This document shows positions 12,032 to 23,174 of a DNA stretch of 64,000 bases, piece by piece. Location of the stretch: contig OZ023188.1 in assembly GCA_963995505.1 (NCBI GenBank), positions 17,931,912-17,995,911 on the forward strand, in the 5' to 3' direction. Within the stretch, counting starts at the first letter, position 1, and each line of letters starts with the position of its first letter. The stretch comes from Hypericum androsaemum. Its lineage: Eukaryota; Streptophyta; Magnoliopsida; Malpighiales; Hypericaceae. The translations under genes and the position numbers were made by a program. Below the pieces are notes generated by a model. That model did no database searches. It was given only the letters and a program-made list of their open reading frames with translations, and was not told the DNA's origin.

Positions 12032-12432
12032 GATATTGGGGACCGGATTTGGTCCTGGAAGCCAAATCCAGCACGGTACTGGAGAATTTTTATTGAAGGA
12101 CACGCGGGGACTATTTTGCAAAAATGCAGAAATACGGAGGTGCAAAATAAAAAAAGTCCACAACCATTGAATCATAACTGGGTAAACCATTGAATCATAA
12201 CTGAGTAAACCATTGAATCGTAACTGAGTAAACTATTGAATCGTAACTGGGTAACTGGGACGGACCCCGATTTATTCGGGACGGAAAAAAATGGACCATT
12301 GAATCATAACTAGGTAGACCATTGAATCATAATTAAATGAACCATTGAATCATAACTAAATCAACCATTGAATCGTCTAGGACGGTCCTGGCTGAATTTG
12401 GCCTTCCAGAACCAAATTCGCTCCCATGATAT
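12032..12432. repeat. Hairpin element with an internal 23-bp minisatellite
   Basis: Two inverted arms of about 50 bp, 12032-12087 (ACCGGATTTGGTCCTGGAAG) and 12377-12432 (GGCCTTCCAGAACCAAATTC), enclose a minisatellite. The minisatellite unit is about 23 bp (CCATTGAATCATAACTGGGT) and occurs about eight times between 12163 and 12375, some copies separated by a spacer. The arms pair with a few mismatches. It looks like a foldback or MITE-like element whose centre has expanded. No coding capacity is seen. Confidence 0.6.
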
Positions 12433-12518
12433 TGACCTAAAATGTACCCGAAACTTAAATTTTTTACTTTGCGAATAATAAACTCGTCCCGTTTCAAACC
12501 AAATCAAACTACAGCTTC

Positions 12519-12638
12519 GAAACCACCATATGCATTGTCTGATGGATACGGTGTCAGTCCTTAAGCATGAGATGGGAGGATCAAATCCCAACGACTGTCC
12601 AAGATCCAAAATTGTGAAAATAATTTAACTCAAAAAAA
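12519..12638 (+). mobile_element. SINE (tRNA-derived) inserted at the 5' edge of the LINE
   Basis: About 120 bp flanked by the 13-bp duplication AAACTACAGCTTC at 12506-12518 and 12639-12651. Inside are a degenerate A-box region (GATACGGTGTCAGTCC), a B box (GGATCAAATCCC) and a terminal A9 run. It aligns by eye with the SINE at 21436-21555 (shared CGG-T..CTTTAA-..TGAG..GGGAGG.ATC.AATC pattern). Its target is the 5' target duplication of the LINE that follows, so it inserted after the LINE. Confidence 0.75.
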
Positions 12639-12810
12639 AAACTACAGCTTCAACTGCTCAAACAAAATATGCATTTAAAAAAGCTTTAGACTTGAAATCT
12701 GCGCCGTTCACCAACGGCTCCCACCGCTGATCGGCGACTCTCTTGGGCTCGCCTCCGGTGAGTTGGAAGACCCTGCAACAATGGAAACACGCTAAAAAAT
12801 TCAGCCCCAC

Positions 12811-15313
12811 ATGAGTAATCATAGCGAACAGGCTACTGCCCCTTCTGGAAAATACTAGAAGGGACAAGCCAATTCTGCACCCTTACCAGCTGCTTCTTCT
12901 GACCATTCACCAATGGGCATGGATGGCACTAAGCAGCCTCGCCTTGACGGAGTCCTAGCCATGCCCATGCCATCTTTTAAGGACCAGCTACTCAACAAAA
13001 GGTGAACGAAGCAACTCTCGACTCGCGGAGATCTCGTTGCCGCTGGATTAGTGTGAATCAAACTCGCGGACAACCCAGCCCAACCACACCTCATTGATGT
13101 GCACCAAGCATAGTCACCGAGCTCGCGCCTCAGTGGAAGGCTGCCTTGTGATTAAAACCCTGGGCAAGTTCCTTCCCCACCAAATTATAGAGAATCGACT
13201 TCGCGGGCTATGGCAACCAAATGTGCATATAGTTCTAACAGTGCTTCTCAATGGATACTATCTAGTTCACCTTGATCTTTAATCTGACAAGAATCGCATC
13301 CTGTCAGAAGGCCCATAAATGGTCATGGGACATTACCTGACTATTCGACGATGGTCACCGGAGTTTGATCCCACCAAGCCATCTCTGTCATCGATTATGG
13401 TCTGGGCAAGGCTCTCAGGGCTTCCAATCATCCTCTACCACACGCAAGTTATCCTTGCCATTGCCCAAGCCCTCGGGAAGCTGGTGAGAGTGGATGAGAC
13501 CATGATGATAGCTCAACGAGCGAGGGTTGCTCGGGTCTATGTCAAAGTTGACCTCAGTAAACTGCTCTTTGGTGCCCTTGTTGTCAACATAATTCGTGTC
13601 CAGGTCAAAGATGAGTCTCTCTATGTCATATATCTTCGATGTGTTAGAACTATAGGCCCCTTTGGTTGCCATATCTAGTTCACCTTGATCTTTAATCTCA
13701 CAAGGATCGTATCCTGTCAGAAGGCCCATAAACGGTCATGGGACATTACCTGACTATTCGACGATGGTCACCGGAGTTTGATCCCACCAAGCCATCTCTG
13801 TCATCGATTATGGTCTGGTTAAGGCTCTCAGGGCTTCCAATCATTCTCTATCACACGCAAGTCATCCTTGCCATTGCCCAAGCCCTCGGGAAGCTGGTGA
13901 GAGTGGATGAGACCATGATGATAGCTCAACGAGCGAGGGTTGCTCGGGTCTATGTCAAAGTTGACCTCAGTAAATCACTCTTTGGTGCCCTTGTTGTCAA
14001 TATAATTCGTGTCCAGGTCAAAGATGAGTCTCTCTATGTCATATATCTTCAATGTGGTAGGTACAGACACTATCAGAGTCCTGCCCGGAGTAATCCCCAG
14101 CCACCAGCTCTGCTCCTCCTACCTCGGGTTGTCTACCAGACCCACCAATAACTAACTCTGATCATTTGGGTGACCAAAGACAGACGAGAACAGCGACTCT
14201 AGTAGAACCCTTGCTGGCTCCGTGGATGACAGTCATCAGAAGACACTGAGAACAACCCCAATCAGAGCCTGCTTCCGGTAACGAGGGCAACCACTTCCTC
14301 CCCCTGAAGACCCCCGATTCTACCGATCTGGCTGCTGGAAAGGCTGAGTCTGGTGCTCGTCAGTCATCGACTCTGGTGACTAACCTTGCTCTAACGGCAG
14401 CACCAAGTACAAATTGAATGGTAGCGAGCTCAGAAAAAGCCAATGCCGAGGACCGCTAGACCCTCTCGTGCTCCCCGAGGAACCAGAAAATCCACATCCA
14501 ATTTTTTTTTGGAGCAGCAACCTCTTCTAGCCATCCTCCACTTTTCCCTACTTTGCCTCTGGCCTCTGTCGCCTCACCTGGTCTTTCCCAGGTAAAAACT
14601 TACCCTTTGTTAGTAAATAATTCAAATGGTCTCTTTAGCTTTGCTAGTGACAGGCAACAAAATGGGCTAAAAGCTGGCCTAGCTCAGTTGTTCAACTAAA
14701 AAGAGAAAATCAACAAGGAGCAAACTGGCTCAAAAGCTAGCCCATCTCAGATTGTCAGCCAAAAAGACAAAGGTAGCAGAGGAAAGGCCAGACTAAAATC
14801 AGGCCCACCTCAGACGGTCAACAAAAAGAACAAAGTTAAGGCCCGTATGGAGCCCAGAATGGGTCTTGTCGTAGCTAGCTCACATGCCTACCGACCCGAC
14901 AGCCTCTCAAAAGATGAGCCCCCTCAAAACTCAAGAAAAGAACCTAGAGTGGGAGGAATGTGCAAAAACCAAAGGAATCCCAACAAGCCCCTATGACAGG
15001 CCCATTGAAATACCTCCTGGACCCCCCCAAAATAGGCCTGCGAGATGGCCCACATGGCTATCAAAATTTGTGAGCCCAGGGAGCCCGATGAAGATAGGCC
15101 TGACTCAATTGAGCCTGATCCTAGATTTTGGGCCACAGGGGCTGCGCCATGTTTGGTATCAAAGCTTTCGTTTGGGGCTTGTGAAGCTTCCATCACTGAG
15201 CCTGTCAGCTCGAAGAGGACAGAGATAGGGAGTACTCCACCCATGGCCCATCAGGGAGTGCTGACCAGACCCATGACAGTGACGGGCCCAGACTTGGCGG
15301 ACATACTATCGTG
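12811..15313 (+). pseudogene. LINE ORF1, DUF4283-type RNA-binding protein, disrupted
   Basis: The likely start is ATG at 12811 (MSNHSEQATAPSG), followed soon by stops. The DUF4283 region is readable in pieces: VIKTLGKFLPHQIIENRLRG and LLNGYYLVHLDL near 13150-13280, then RRWSPEFDP, VWARLSGLPI, GKLVRVDETM and ARVYVKVDLSK at 13340-13560. This matches the plant LINE ORF1 pattern (W-x-P-x-F-P, W-R-L-P, ARV-V-VDL). The block 13261-13673 is repeated as 13674-14086. A remnant of the C-terminal zinc knuckle may be YLQCGRYRH near 14045. Beyond that the frame is Pro/Ser-rich and broken. Such proteins bind LINE RNA. Confidence 0.8.
13261..14090 (+). repeat. 413-bp tandem duplication inside LINE ORF1
   Basis: Two adjacent copies (13261-13673 and 13674-14086), each starting TCTAGTTCACCTTGATCTTT, are nearly identical apart from scattered substitutions. 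The offset of 413 bp is constant at start and end. It is not a multiple of three, so the duplication alone breaks the frame. Confidence 0.9.
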
Positions 15314-15423
15314 ATACGCCAACCCACTATTTGCCTCTCTTCTCCCGCCTTTTCTTTTCTTCCCTCTTGTTGTTTATTTTACTTCTCCTATATCGAGTCT
15401 ATCTATTTTATTTTAGAATTATT

Positions 15424-18400
15424 ATGGCACTGATAAGCCCTACTTTCTGCAAGCCACTAGGAGCTTAATTCAGTAACACAAGCTGAGTATTCTTGCTATC
15501 CTTGAGTCCCAGATCTCAAGGAGCAAAACCGATAGGGTTTGCCACCATCTGGGCTTCTTGAATATTGAGCGCATCGAGGCGTCCAGACATAGTGGGAGCA
15601 TTTGGCTCCTCTGGGATGAACGTGCAGTACATCTCTCCGTTTTGGTCTGGGATAACCAGTTTATTCAGGCTAGTGTCAGCCACCATTAGTATACCTTCTA
15701 GCTCACTACCATCTATGCCAGCCTTAGAGCCATGAAATGTCAAGGCATGTCAGAACGGCTCTCCAACCTCAGTGCCACCATCGTTGGACCTTGGATTCTT
15801 AGAGGACACTTCAATGATATTCGGTCCCTCGATGAGAGGCAGGGGGTTCGGGTACCCTCTCAGACCAGGACATGTGCTTTGCCAAGCATATTGATACCTT
15901 AGGCCTTATCGATGATGGGTTTTTGAGACCAAGGTTTACTTGGGCTCGCGGGCGTGTGATCTTTACCAGGATCTTAAAGCGTCTTGATCGGGTCATATAC
16001 AATAGTGATTGAAGGGTTGATTGGCCTGAGGCAGTGAGTTCCATCGAGTCACTCTCCTCTCCTCCTCGAGTTCCATCCGAGTGAGGAGGGGAGTAGGAGA
16101 GAGAGGCCATTCTGGTTTCAGGCTGCCTGGCTCATTCACTCAAACTTCATGCCCTTCTTTGATACCCAGTGGCCGAGGCCCTCTCTAGCTAGCAGTGCTC
16201 TCGAGTGCCTCACTTCAGCTCTGCGCTAGTAGAACTAGGAGGTATTTGGACACATCTTTGGATATGCACAGCTAGGCTGGAGGGTATCCAGCAGTCGCTG
16301 GTGACTGATACTACCCATAGGCTTCTCCGTCTAGAAGATAGGCTGCGTAAAGGGCTTGAAGATATTATTGATCAGGAGGCACTCTTCTGGATGCAAAAAT
16401 CTAGGGAGCACTGGATTCTCGATGGAGATCGCAATACCCACTTTTTTTATACCTCGACTGTTATTAGCCGCCATGGAAATCAGGTTTGTGGTCTCCTCTC
16501 TCCTAATGGCGAGTGGATTTGGGACCAGGATTCCCTCTACTCTCTCACTGTTGACCATTTTTGGCACCTTTACTCTGAGGAGGAGATGACTTGGCCAACT
16601 TTCCCCTTTCATAATGGGTTTCCCTCCCTGGATGCAGGTCTCCTTACGGGACTCTGTAGCCCTATGTCCCTAGCTGATGTTCGTGATGGCTTGTTTCAGA
16701 TGGAACCTTTTAAGGCTCCAGGAGAGGATGGCTTTCAGGCTGTCTTCTTTCAATGATGCTGAAAGGTGATTGGTGAGTCTGTGTATGCTCAGGTTCAGAA
16801 GTTCTTTCGGAGCGGTCTCCTCCCCCCTCACCTGAACACCACTCTCATCACCCTCATCCCAAAGTGCCTACTCTTGAGACCCTGTCCTAGTTTTGCCCTA
16901 TTAGCCTTTGTAGTGTTCTTTACAAAATCATTACTAAGATCTTTGCAGGCCGGCTGAAGCCTATTCTGGATATGATGGTTAGCCCGATGTAGTGTAGCTT
17001 CGTCCTGGGATGTTATATGTCAGACAACATTGTTATCCTCTAAGTGGTGGTCCACTCAATGCCTCGCAAGGAAGGCAAAAGTGTTGGATGGTCCTTAAGC
17101 TTGATCTTGAGAAAGCTTATGACCGTCTCAACTGGGACTTCCTCCGGCAGATGCTCCTTCTTGCTGGTCTCCCTAGCACCCTTATCAAATGGGTGATGGA
17201 ATGTGCTACGTCGGCCTCCATGCGTATTTTTTGGAATGGGGGAAAGACTGAGTTTTTTTGCCCTTCCCATAGGATACGTCAGGTTGACCCCATTTTCCCT
17301 ACATGTTTATTCTCTGCATGGAGAGGCTCTCGCATACCATTGATAATTGGTCCAGGCTGGTAGATGGGTCCTGATCAGGCTAACACAGCACTCACCCATC
17401 CTGTCCTAGTTAATATTTGCTGATAATTTGATTCTCTTAGGCGAGGCCTCTTTGGCCCCGGCTGAGATTATTTATGACCTATTGGATACCTTTTGTGGTT
17501 ACTTTGGGCAACATGTCAGTTTGTCCAAATCCAAACTCATGGTCTCCCAGAACGTCAGCCTGGACTTAGGCCTATACTTTAAGGCCCCGACCGACCTCAG
17601 ACTGGACCGTTGTCAGTCATACCATTATGTTCTTGAGAAGCTCTGTGGTAGGAAGGCTGGTTGGAAGGCAAGATTCTTGAGCAGGACTGGTCGTCTTGTG
17701 CTCGTCTGCTCGGTTCTTACCTCTATTTTGACTCACACAATGCAAACTAACCTTCTTCTTACCAACCTGTGCATGAATATGGATCACTGTGTCCGTGATT
17801 TCATTTGGGGCTCTCAGCAGAGCCACAAGCATATGCATTTGATTAGCTGGCCCACCATGTGCCTACCCAAGGAGGTGGGTGGCCTCAGCCTTCGCCTATG
17901 CACAAGATCAACATGGCTTTCTTTGCCAAGCTGTCCTAGAGATTCCTCTAGTCTCAAGGCCCCCTCTGGGCCCGGGTCCTGATTGGCAAGTATGGCAGGA
18001 AGGGTTGCGATCTGGAGGTGTTAGACCAAAGTAGGGATCTATCTCTACCTGGCAGGCCATGGTTAAGGCCCGGGGTCTATGCCAGAACCTGGGCAATGGC
18101 TTACAGACGTATTTTTGGTATGATCCATGGCTTTCCCCATTCTCCTTCCATAACAACCTCCTTTGTAACCTCCCTACGGAGGATGCTCGGAGATACATTG
18201 CGGAGTATTGGACCCCTAGGAGCAGTTGGGACATCCCACGTCTGGAGACATACTTGCCCCAGCACGTTATTAGTTCTCTGACCTTAATTTTTTTGTAGGT
18301 GTCACTAGATTGGACAGACTCTTTCTCAAGGGGACTCCCTCGGGATGGACGCTTCTCTACCCAGTTCCTTTATAGGGCTTTGAGTGGTGTGGCGGTGGTG

Positions 18401-19222
18401 CCCCCTGCAGACCCCTTATGATCCCAGATTTGGGCCCTAAGGCTCCCTGAGCAGGTCTGCCTATTTACTTAGTTTTTTTGCCATTGCAGGTTGATGACCA
18501 ATGCGAAGCAGAGGAGGAAAGATTTTACTGAGGACAACACTTACCCGAGGTATGGTAGGAGCATCCCTCGGATGGTTTTCTCAAGCTCAATACTGATAGA
18601 GCTTCGATGGGTAACCCGAGCCCTATCGGTGTTGGAGATATTATCTGTGACTCGGGTGGCATTTGGTTGTGCGGGTTTGCCAAGGGCATTGGCAGCTGCA
18701 CCTCCTTGGCTACAGAGCTCTGGGCCCTTGTCTTTGGACTTGAGCTTGCCTAGGAGAGAGAGTTTTGGAGAGTCCAGGTGGAGGTAGATTCGTCTCTTGC
18801 CATCCATTGTGTGGGACAGGATATGGACCGGGCCCACCCCTTGGCGACGCTAACTTTGAGGGCGCATGAGCTTTTGGAGAGAGATTGGATGATTGACATT
18901 CAGCATACTTGGCAGGAGGGTAACCGGCTAACAGATTCGCTCTCCAAGCATGCTTTGGAGATTGCCTTGGATTATTTTGTTTTTGATGTTCCCTTAGTTT
19001 TCTGTATTGAGGTTTACATTGATGACTTACGAGGTATTAGCCTTCCTTATTGTATGCATTTGACTAGGGAAAATCCTTCCCCGGGGGACTATTTAGATTA
19101 TGACGGTGCAGGACCAAGTTATGCGACACTCCAAACGCCAAAGGGGGACTTTTCTTCCCGAATACTCTTTTCCTCTCACGGGTTTTGTCCACTAGGTTTT
19201 CTCGTGAAAGGGTTTTGACGAG
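15424..19222 (+). pseudogene. LINE ORF2: endonuclease, reverse transcriptase, RNase H, disrupted
   Basis: In order: an endonuclease/exonuclease/phosphatase remnant (ILAILESQISRSKTDRV near 15495; HSGSIWLLWD near 15590; GPWILRGHFND near 15790), then the linker (HWILDGDRNTHFFY near 16420) and reverse transcriptase. Readable reverse transcriptase pieces are KAPGEDGFQAVFF (16715), LDLEKAYDRLNWDF (17103) and the catalytic box as FADNLILL (17418), where FADD is expected. Next come a zf-RVT-like stretch and an RNase H region (LNTDRASMGNPSP near 18588; LATELWALVFGLELAWE near 18710). Stops and frameshifts break it at least ten times. It would have reverse transcribed the LINE RNA at the nicked target. 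Confidence 0.85.
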
Positions 19223-19375
19223 GCCGGCGGTCGCAACCTCATAAGACGCTGAGAGGGGACCCTGCACTAAGTAGTTTGTCTTTGGCCATTTTGCTTATAT
19301 ATAGGGGGTGGTTTGCCCCTCCCATTCCAAAAAAAAAACTACAGCTTTAACTCAGTCCTAACTCGGGCGTCGATG

Positions 19376-19690
19376 ATGGACCTATTCCACAAGGTGAAAG
19401 CGGTGCGTTTGAGGTGCCTACGACAAGTACCTTTACACAGAGGACGATGAGGTATCCGTCTCCCAGGACCACAACGGCTCCTCCAAGAATTCCCGGTAGA
19501 CGGTGGGGCCGGTCCTCAGTGCCGACATCCGTGATCCGCCTCAAGTTCTACTACGTCAAGTACCTGAACATCTCGAACCAGCCCTTCCTCCTCAGGATGA
19601 TCGGTCGTAAGGACCTCCAGACTGCGCCCGCCCGGCTGGACTCGCCCCTAGAGTGGGAGCCATTCTTGGGAAGAACAACCACGTCACGGG
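19376..19690 (+). pseudogene. DUF569 (fascin-like, actin-cross-linking fold) gene relic
   Basis: Starting at ATG 19376, the translation in shifting frames gives MDLFHKVKAVRLR, then YDKYLYTEDDEVSVSQD, NGSSKNSR, VIRLKFYYVKYLNISNQPFL and LEWEP. This is the N-terminal half of the plant DUF569 family, whose members have a beta-trefoil like that of fascin and unknown function. There is a frameshift after VRLR, and a TAG where the family has the Trp of the R-W-T-V motif. The rest of the gene is missing. It sits directly downstream of the LINE. Confidence 0.8.
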
Positions 19691-19739
19691 TGGGGCTATG
19701 TGAATGGATTTACTATATTTATAACTAATTATACAATAA

Positions 19740-20110
19740 ACAATGTGATAATCTTAGGTTGCGATTTTGATTTTTGGTCCATTCCCTCTTGGATGCAATG
19801 CCTAACTCTTGGCAAGCCAAAATTGAATACCTCCAAATGCGAGCCCATACTTGCTTAAATTGCGTAGAAGAAGGACCAGAAATTAAATCAAAGACAACAA
19901 GAGTATAACCCTATACTCCTATCAAGATTATTATTGTTCCAAATAATGCTCGCCAAGAGATCAAGGAAGTTGCATGAAGTACAAATCAAATTAGGTCTTT
20001 CGATCATTTATAACTTTGTTTTTGCGAGTTTGCTTGATTTTGGATGTCTTTGGTTTGGTGTTTATTTGGATCTATTTTTTAATGACTGTATGGCCTTTTG
20101 ATTTTGATTC
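19740..20110. other. Intergenic, nothing recognised
   Basis: AT-rich spacer between the DUF569 relic and the repeat copy at 20110-20248. No open frame, RNA gene or clear repeat is seen. Confidence 0.5.
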
Positions 20111-20248
20111 AAAAAATATAAAAAAAAACTTGAAAGTCCATTAGTTTTACATATAACATTTTAGTCTTTAGTAAACTAGTAAATCTAAGGTGTGGTATCC
20201 GGGTTGAGTGGTGTAAACAGCTTTGGTGTGACTTTAGAATTTATAGAA
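20110..20248. repeat. About 130-bp direct repeat, copy 1 (copy 2 at 28075-28209)
   Basis: Contains AGTCTTTAGTAAACTAGTAA and AAACAGCTTTGGTGTGACTT, as does the block at 28075-28209, with a few substitutions and one small indel. Copy 1 abuts the MATE exon relic; copy 2 lies just upstream of the possible beta-propeller gene. Confidence 0.85.
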
Positions 20249-20700
20249 TTCCCAGAGACCAGAAAATGCTTTCCAAGAGAAACCAGTCCAAGTGAGGGGA
20301 CACCCACCAAAAATGGTATAACCCAAATGGCCAAAAACCAAAGCCCACCATGAAAAGTTCAAGGTCATGGCAGTCCCGACGAGGCAGAGCTGGAGCCTGT
20401 ACACGAGCAGCCAGCTGATGAACACATGGACGATGAGGGCCGCGAGAGAGACCCAGGCGGTGACCATGTTCTTGAGCTGGCTCTGCAGAAACCTCTCCAG
20501 AGGGAATTGGAAGGCGAAGCTGAAGTGGAGAGGTATCATCCAAATAGCTGCAACACCTGATAATTCTGCAAGTTCCTTGGGTTGGCCCAGAAGCTTCAGG
20601 AAGGGAGAGGCAAACAGGTATAGAGGCAAGAGCAGGGCGCAGCATATGAACAACACTATCCATGATCTTTGCATGTACACCCCCAGCATGTAGTATATAT
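20234..20700 (-). pseudogene. MATE/DETOXIFICATION transporter exon fragment (DTX27-like)
   Basis: The minus strand reads YMLGVYMQRSWIVLF, FLKLLGQPKELAELSGV, WMIPLHFSFAFQFPLERFLQ and CPLTWTGFSWKAFSGLWEF. This is the central part of a plant MATE-family efflux carrier (proton-coupled exporter of secondary metabolites), covering about four transmembrane helices. Typical DTX proteins have about 480-500 residues and twelve helices; only about 150 residues are present. The family continues upstream with a Gln-Ala-Phe-Gly segment and downstream with more helices, and neither is found. The 3' edge joins the 130-bp repeat and the 5' edge becomes a (TA)/(CT)-rich tract at about 20695. Confidence 0.85.
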
Positions 20701-21435
20701 ATAGAGGGAGAGAGAGAGGGAGGAGGGTGAAAAAAAAAGAAATCGACCCAAACTCAGCTCCATTTACTGACAAGAGGCATCTTCGGGAGGCAGCTCCACC
20801 ATCCGTTCGACTCCGCATCGTGAAAGTTCCAAGTAAGCGGGAAGCGAATTTTGACACCGCCTGCCTCAGCTGCTGGTTGAACTTGTAGGAAAATTAGCCA
20901 TGCTGGTTAATGCTGATTCCAACAAAAAGTGTGATCTGCAGTGGCCTGTTTCTGGTCTTCCCGACCACACGATATGGCCTCGGTTGCATGGCGAGGATTC
21001 AAAAGTCGTTCCTGTTAATCTGTTATTCTTTTCTTATGTCCTTCAAATCTTCTTTCCTTCAACCAGTTAATTCTTGATCCGTTGGTTCTCTCGAGAACAA
21101 GGAGATCGAATCAATTGTTCACTAAAATGTAGATTTTATTTATTTAATAAACTGTCTACAAACATAATCACTATCATAAGGTATGGCCTGGCCTACCAGC
21201 GGGGACACATATATCTGTACCGCATCTCTAGTTATCCCTCATATTTCACGTCAAATAATAGAACATTATGAAACAAACCAAAGAGAACCCTCTTAAACAA
21301 GAGACTGATCACAATAGACTATCATCCCTTTTGAAAAAAAATTCACCTCCTCAGGACGTTAACATGCAGACGTAGGAGATTGGAGGATAATGGGAAAAAG
21401 GCCATACCCAAATGATCAAATCAAATGACGAGTTT

Positions 21436-21555
21436 ACCGACGCAAGTGTGGCTGGATGGAAACGGATCCGCCTTTAAACTTGAGTTGGGAGGGATCGAAT
21501 CTTAATACCGTCAAGATCCTGGAAATTTACTAAATTTTGTTAACCAAAAAAAAAC
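21436..21555 (+). mobile_element. SINE (tRNA-derived), same family as 12519-12638
   Basis: About 120 bp between GACGAGTTT at 21427-21435 and 21556-21564; the match extends further with one mismatch (AATGACGAGTTT / AACGACGAGTTT). It contains an A-box-like region (GGCTGGATGGAAACGG), a B box (GGATCGAATC) and a terminal A9 run. Confidence 0.75.
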
Positions 21556-21877
21556 GACGAGTTTGAAAGTGAGGGAAGGAGATGGGTTAAAATGGGTGGG
21601 GAAATGGAAACCACCAAAAAGAGGCAGAGAGGAGGAGGAGGAGGAGAGCCAATAAGGAAGGGGAAGGAAGGAGTTGGGCCCTTCTTCCCTCCTATAACGT
21701 ATGACTTGTTGCCTTAGACGACCGGGTTGGCGCCAAACGCGGTCTTGGCCATCCGAGTCTTGAGAATAGGAACCCAAATGAAATATTTACTACCACCTCG
21801 CTTCTTGATTAATACTACCCATTATTCAACATACTAATTTGAATATTGACTAACCTACATTCGAGTCAAGTAATATT

Positions 21878-23047
21878 TTTAAAATGTGATAAAAAAATTT
21901 AACAAGTATTTAATACTGCTATGTTTATAATCGCTCGAACTTGTGACCAAAGTTAATTAACTCCGTTACAAGTTAATCACATGCTAAAATAACTCTGTTA
22001 TTAGTTGATCTCGTGCTTGTCTTTGCCAATTTATTAAAAACCCAACACCAATGTGATATCATTAAATATATAAATACATGAATGATTTGTTGTTATTATT
22101 ATGTAATAAAAATGACATAGAAAACCTGTCATCCGCCGTCAAACCAGACAGGACCGTTGGTTTTGTTAAAGTTCTCACCAACTCATTCGTGCTAAGGCTA
22201 CTGGTGGCATTGGCGGGGACGAGGGATCTAGCAATTTGTACAGGTTGTCCAGCTCAGCTGATTGGGTACTTTCAGTGTATACGGGTAGTCGTTGTACATA
22301 TGCAGTGAATCGTGATATATAGATACGTGAATTATGGTATACGTCACACGAATTTTGTTTTATAATTAATGTGATGAATTGTTGTACCTATGAAAAAAAA
22401 ATATTCATTGCAAATTGTCAACATCTTGTTTCATTATGCTATATACCTTTTGGCTTTTAGCGTGTATTAATAAAAACAAATCGGTGCAATAAGTCATTAT
22501 GCTCATTAGTAGGATAGTGACCAATACCTTTTTCCTTGCTCTTCTCTTGATTCCAAAGGCCATATTCTTCTCATCTTCTTATTTCCATGCTTTTGGATTT
22601 GTGAGATCTCTTCCTCCTCCAATGGGAATCTCCTTTTTTATATGTCATTGAATATATTTTTTCCAAAATCATATGAAATTCAAAAATAAACTAGACCAAC
22701 TAATGCAACTTCAATACTCAAACTAGGGTTAAAATTCCATACTAGTGTTAAAAAAAACTCAATTCCCCAAATGAGGTCCTCGGGAAAAGCTTTCTCATGT
22801 GAAATAAACTTGTTGCTTGTAAATTATGATGTGGCAGCCAACTCAGCTGTAAGACGGCGCCGTTTTTTGGTTCAGAGTTGAATTTGACTCGGGGAGTCAT
22901 CCGAGCCTAAAAGTGACACGAGGGTGCATACCACAAGACTCAAAATGTCGTCTTTAAACCATAGGATCATATCTGATAAAATGCAAAACTTCAAGTACTA
23001 AAAGTGTTCTTTTTCCTAAAAAATTTCCCAAATTCCTCTTTTCCTCT
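21878..23047 (+). repeat. 5' LTR-like direct repeat of Copia B
   Basis: From TGTGATAAAA at 21878 to about 22835 this block is closely repeated at about 26207-27165. The downstream 210 bp up to the primer-binding site at 23050 have no counterpart at the right side. The most economical reading is a 5' LTR whose 3' partner is truncated. A short open frame (22078-22308) is conserved in both copies, but that is expected of recent duplicates. Confidence 0.6.
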
Positions 23048-23049
23048 TA

Positions 23050-23061
23050 TGGTATCAGAGC
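23050..23061 (+). promoter_or_regulatory. Copia primer-binding site (initiator tRNA-Met)
   Basis: TGGTATCAGAGC is the exact plant Copia primer-binding sequence. It lies 125 bp before the gag start and fixes the 5' LTR boundary near 23047. Confidence 0.85.
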
Positions 23062-23174
23062 TCAGCTCAACCTTTTTTTTTCTGAGCTTCTAAAAGCTTC
23101 CGCGAGATTGTAACCGTTTCTCCTCTTCTTCAAGAATCTTCACGAAGTCTTATTCTTCTTTCTTCTCTGTTTCA

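Larger units (their letters stand above)
12656..19336 (+). mobile_element. LINE (non-LTR retrotransposon, RNase H-bearing), nearly full length, dead
   Basis: A 6.7-kb element with ORF1 (DUF4283-type) and ORF2 (endonuclease, reverse transcriptase, zf-RVT region, RNase H), ending in a poly(A) run at 19329-19338. It is bounded by target-site duplications AACTACAGCTTCAACT (12640-12655) and AACTACAGCTTTAACT (19337-19352), one mismatch in 16. Many stops and frameshifts in both open reading frames mean it is inactive. A 413-bp part of ORF1 is duplicated in tandem. The 3' flank enters a DUF569 gene relic. The C-terminal RNase H domain places it with the plant L1-type elements that acquired this domain. 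Confidence 0.88.
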
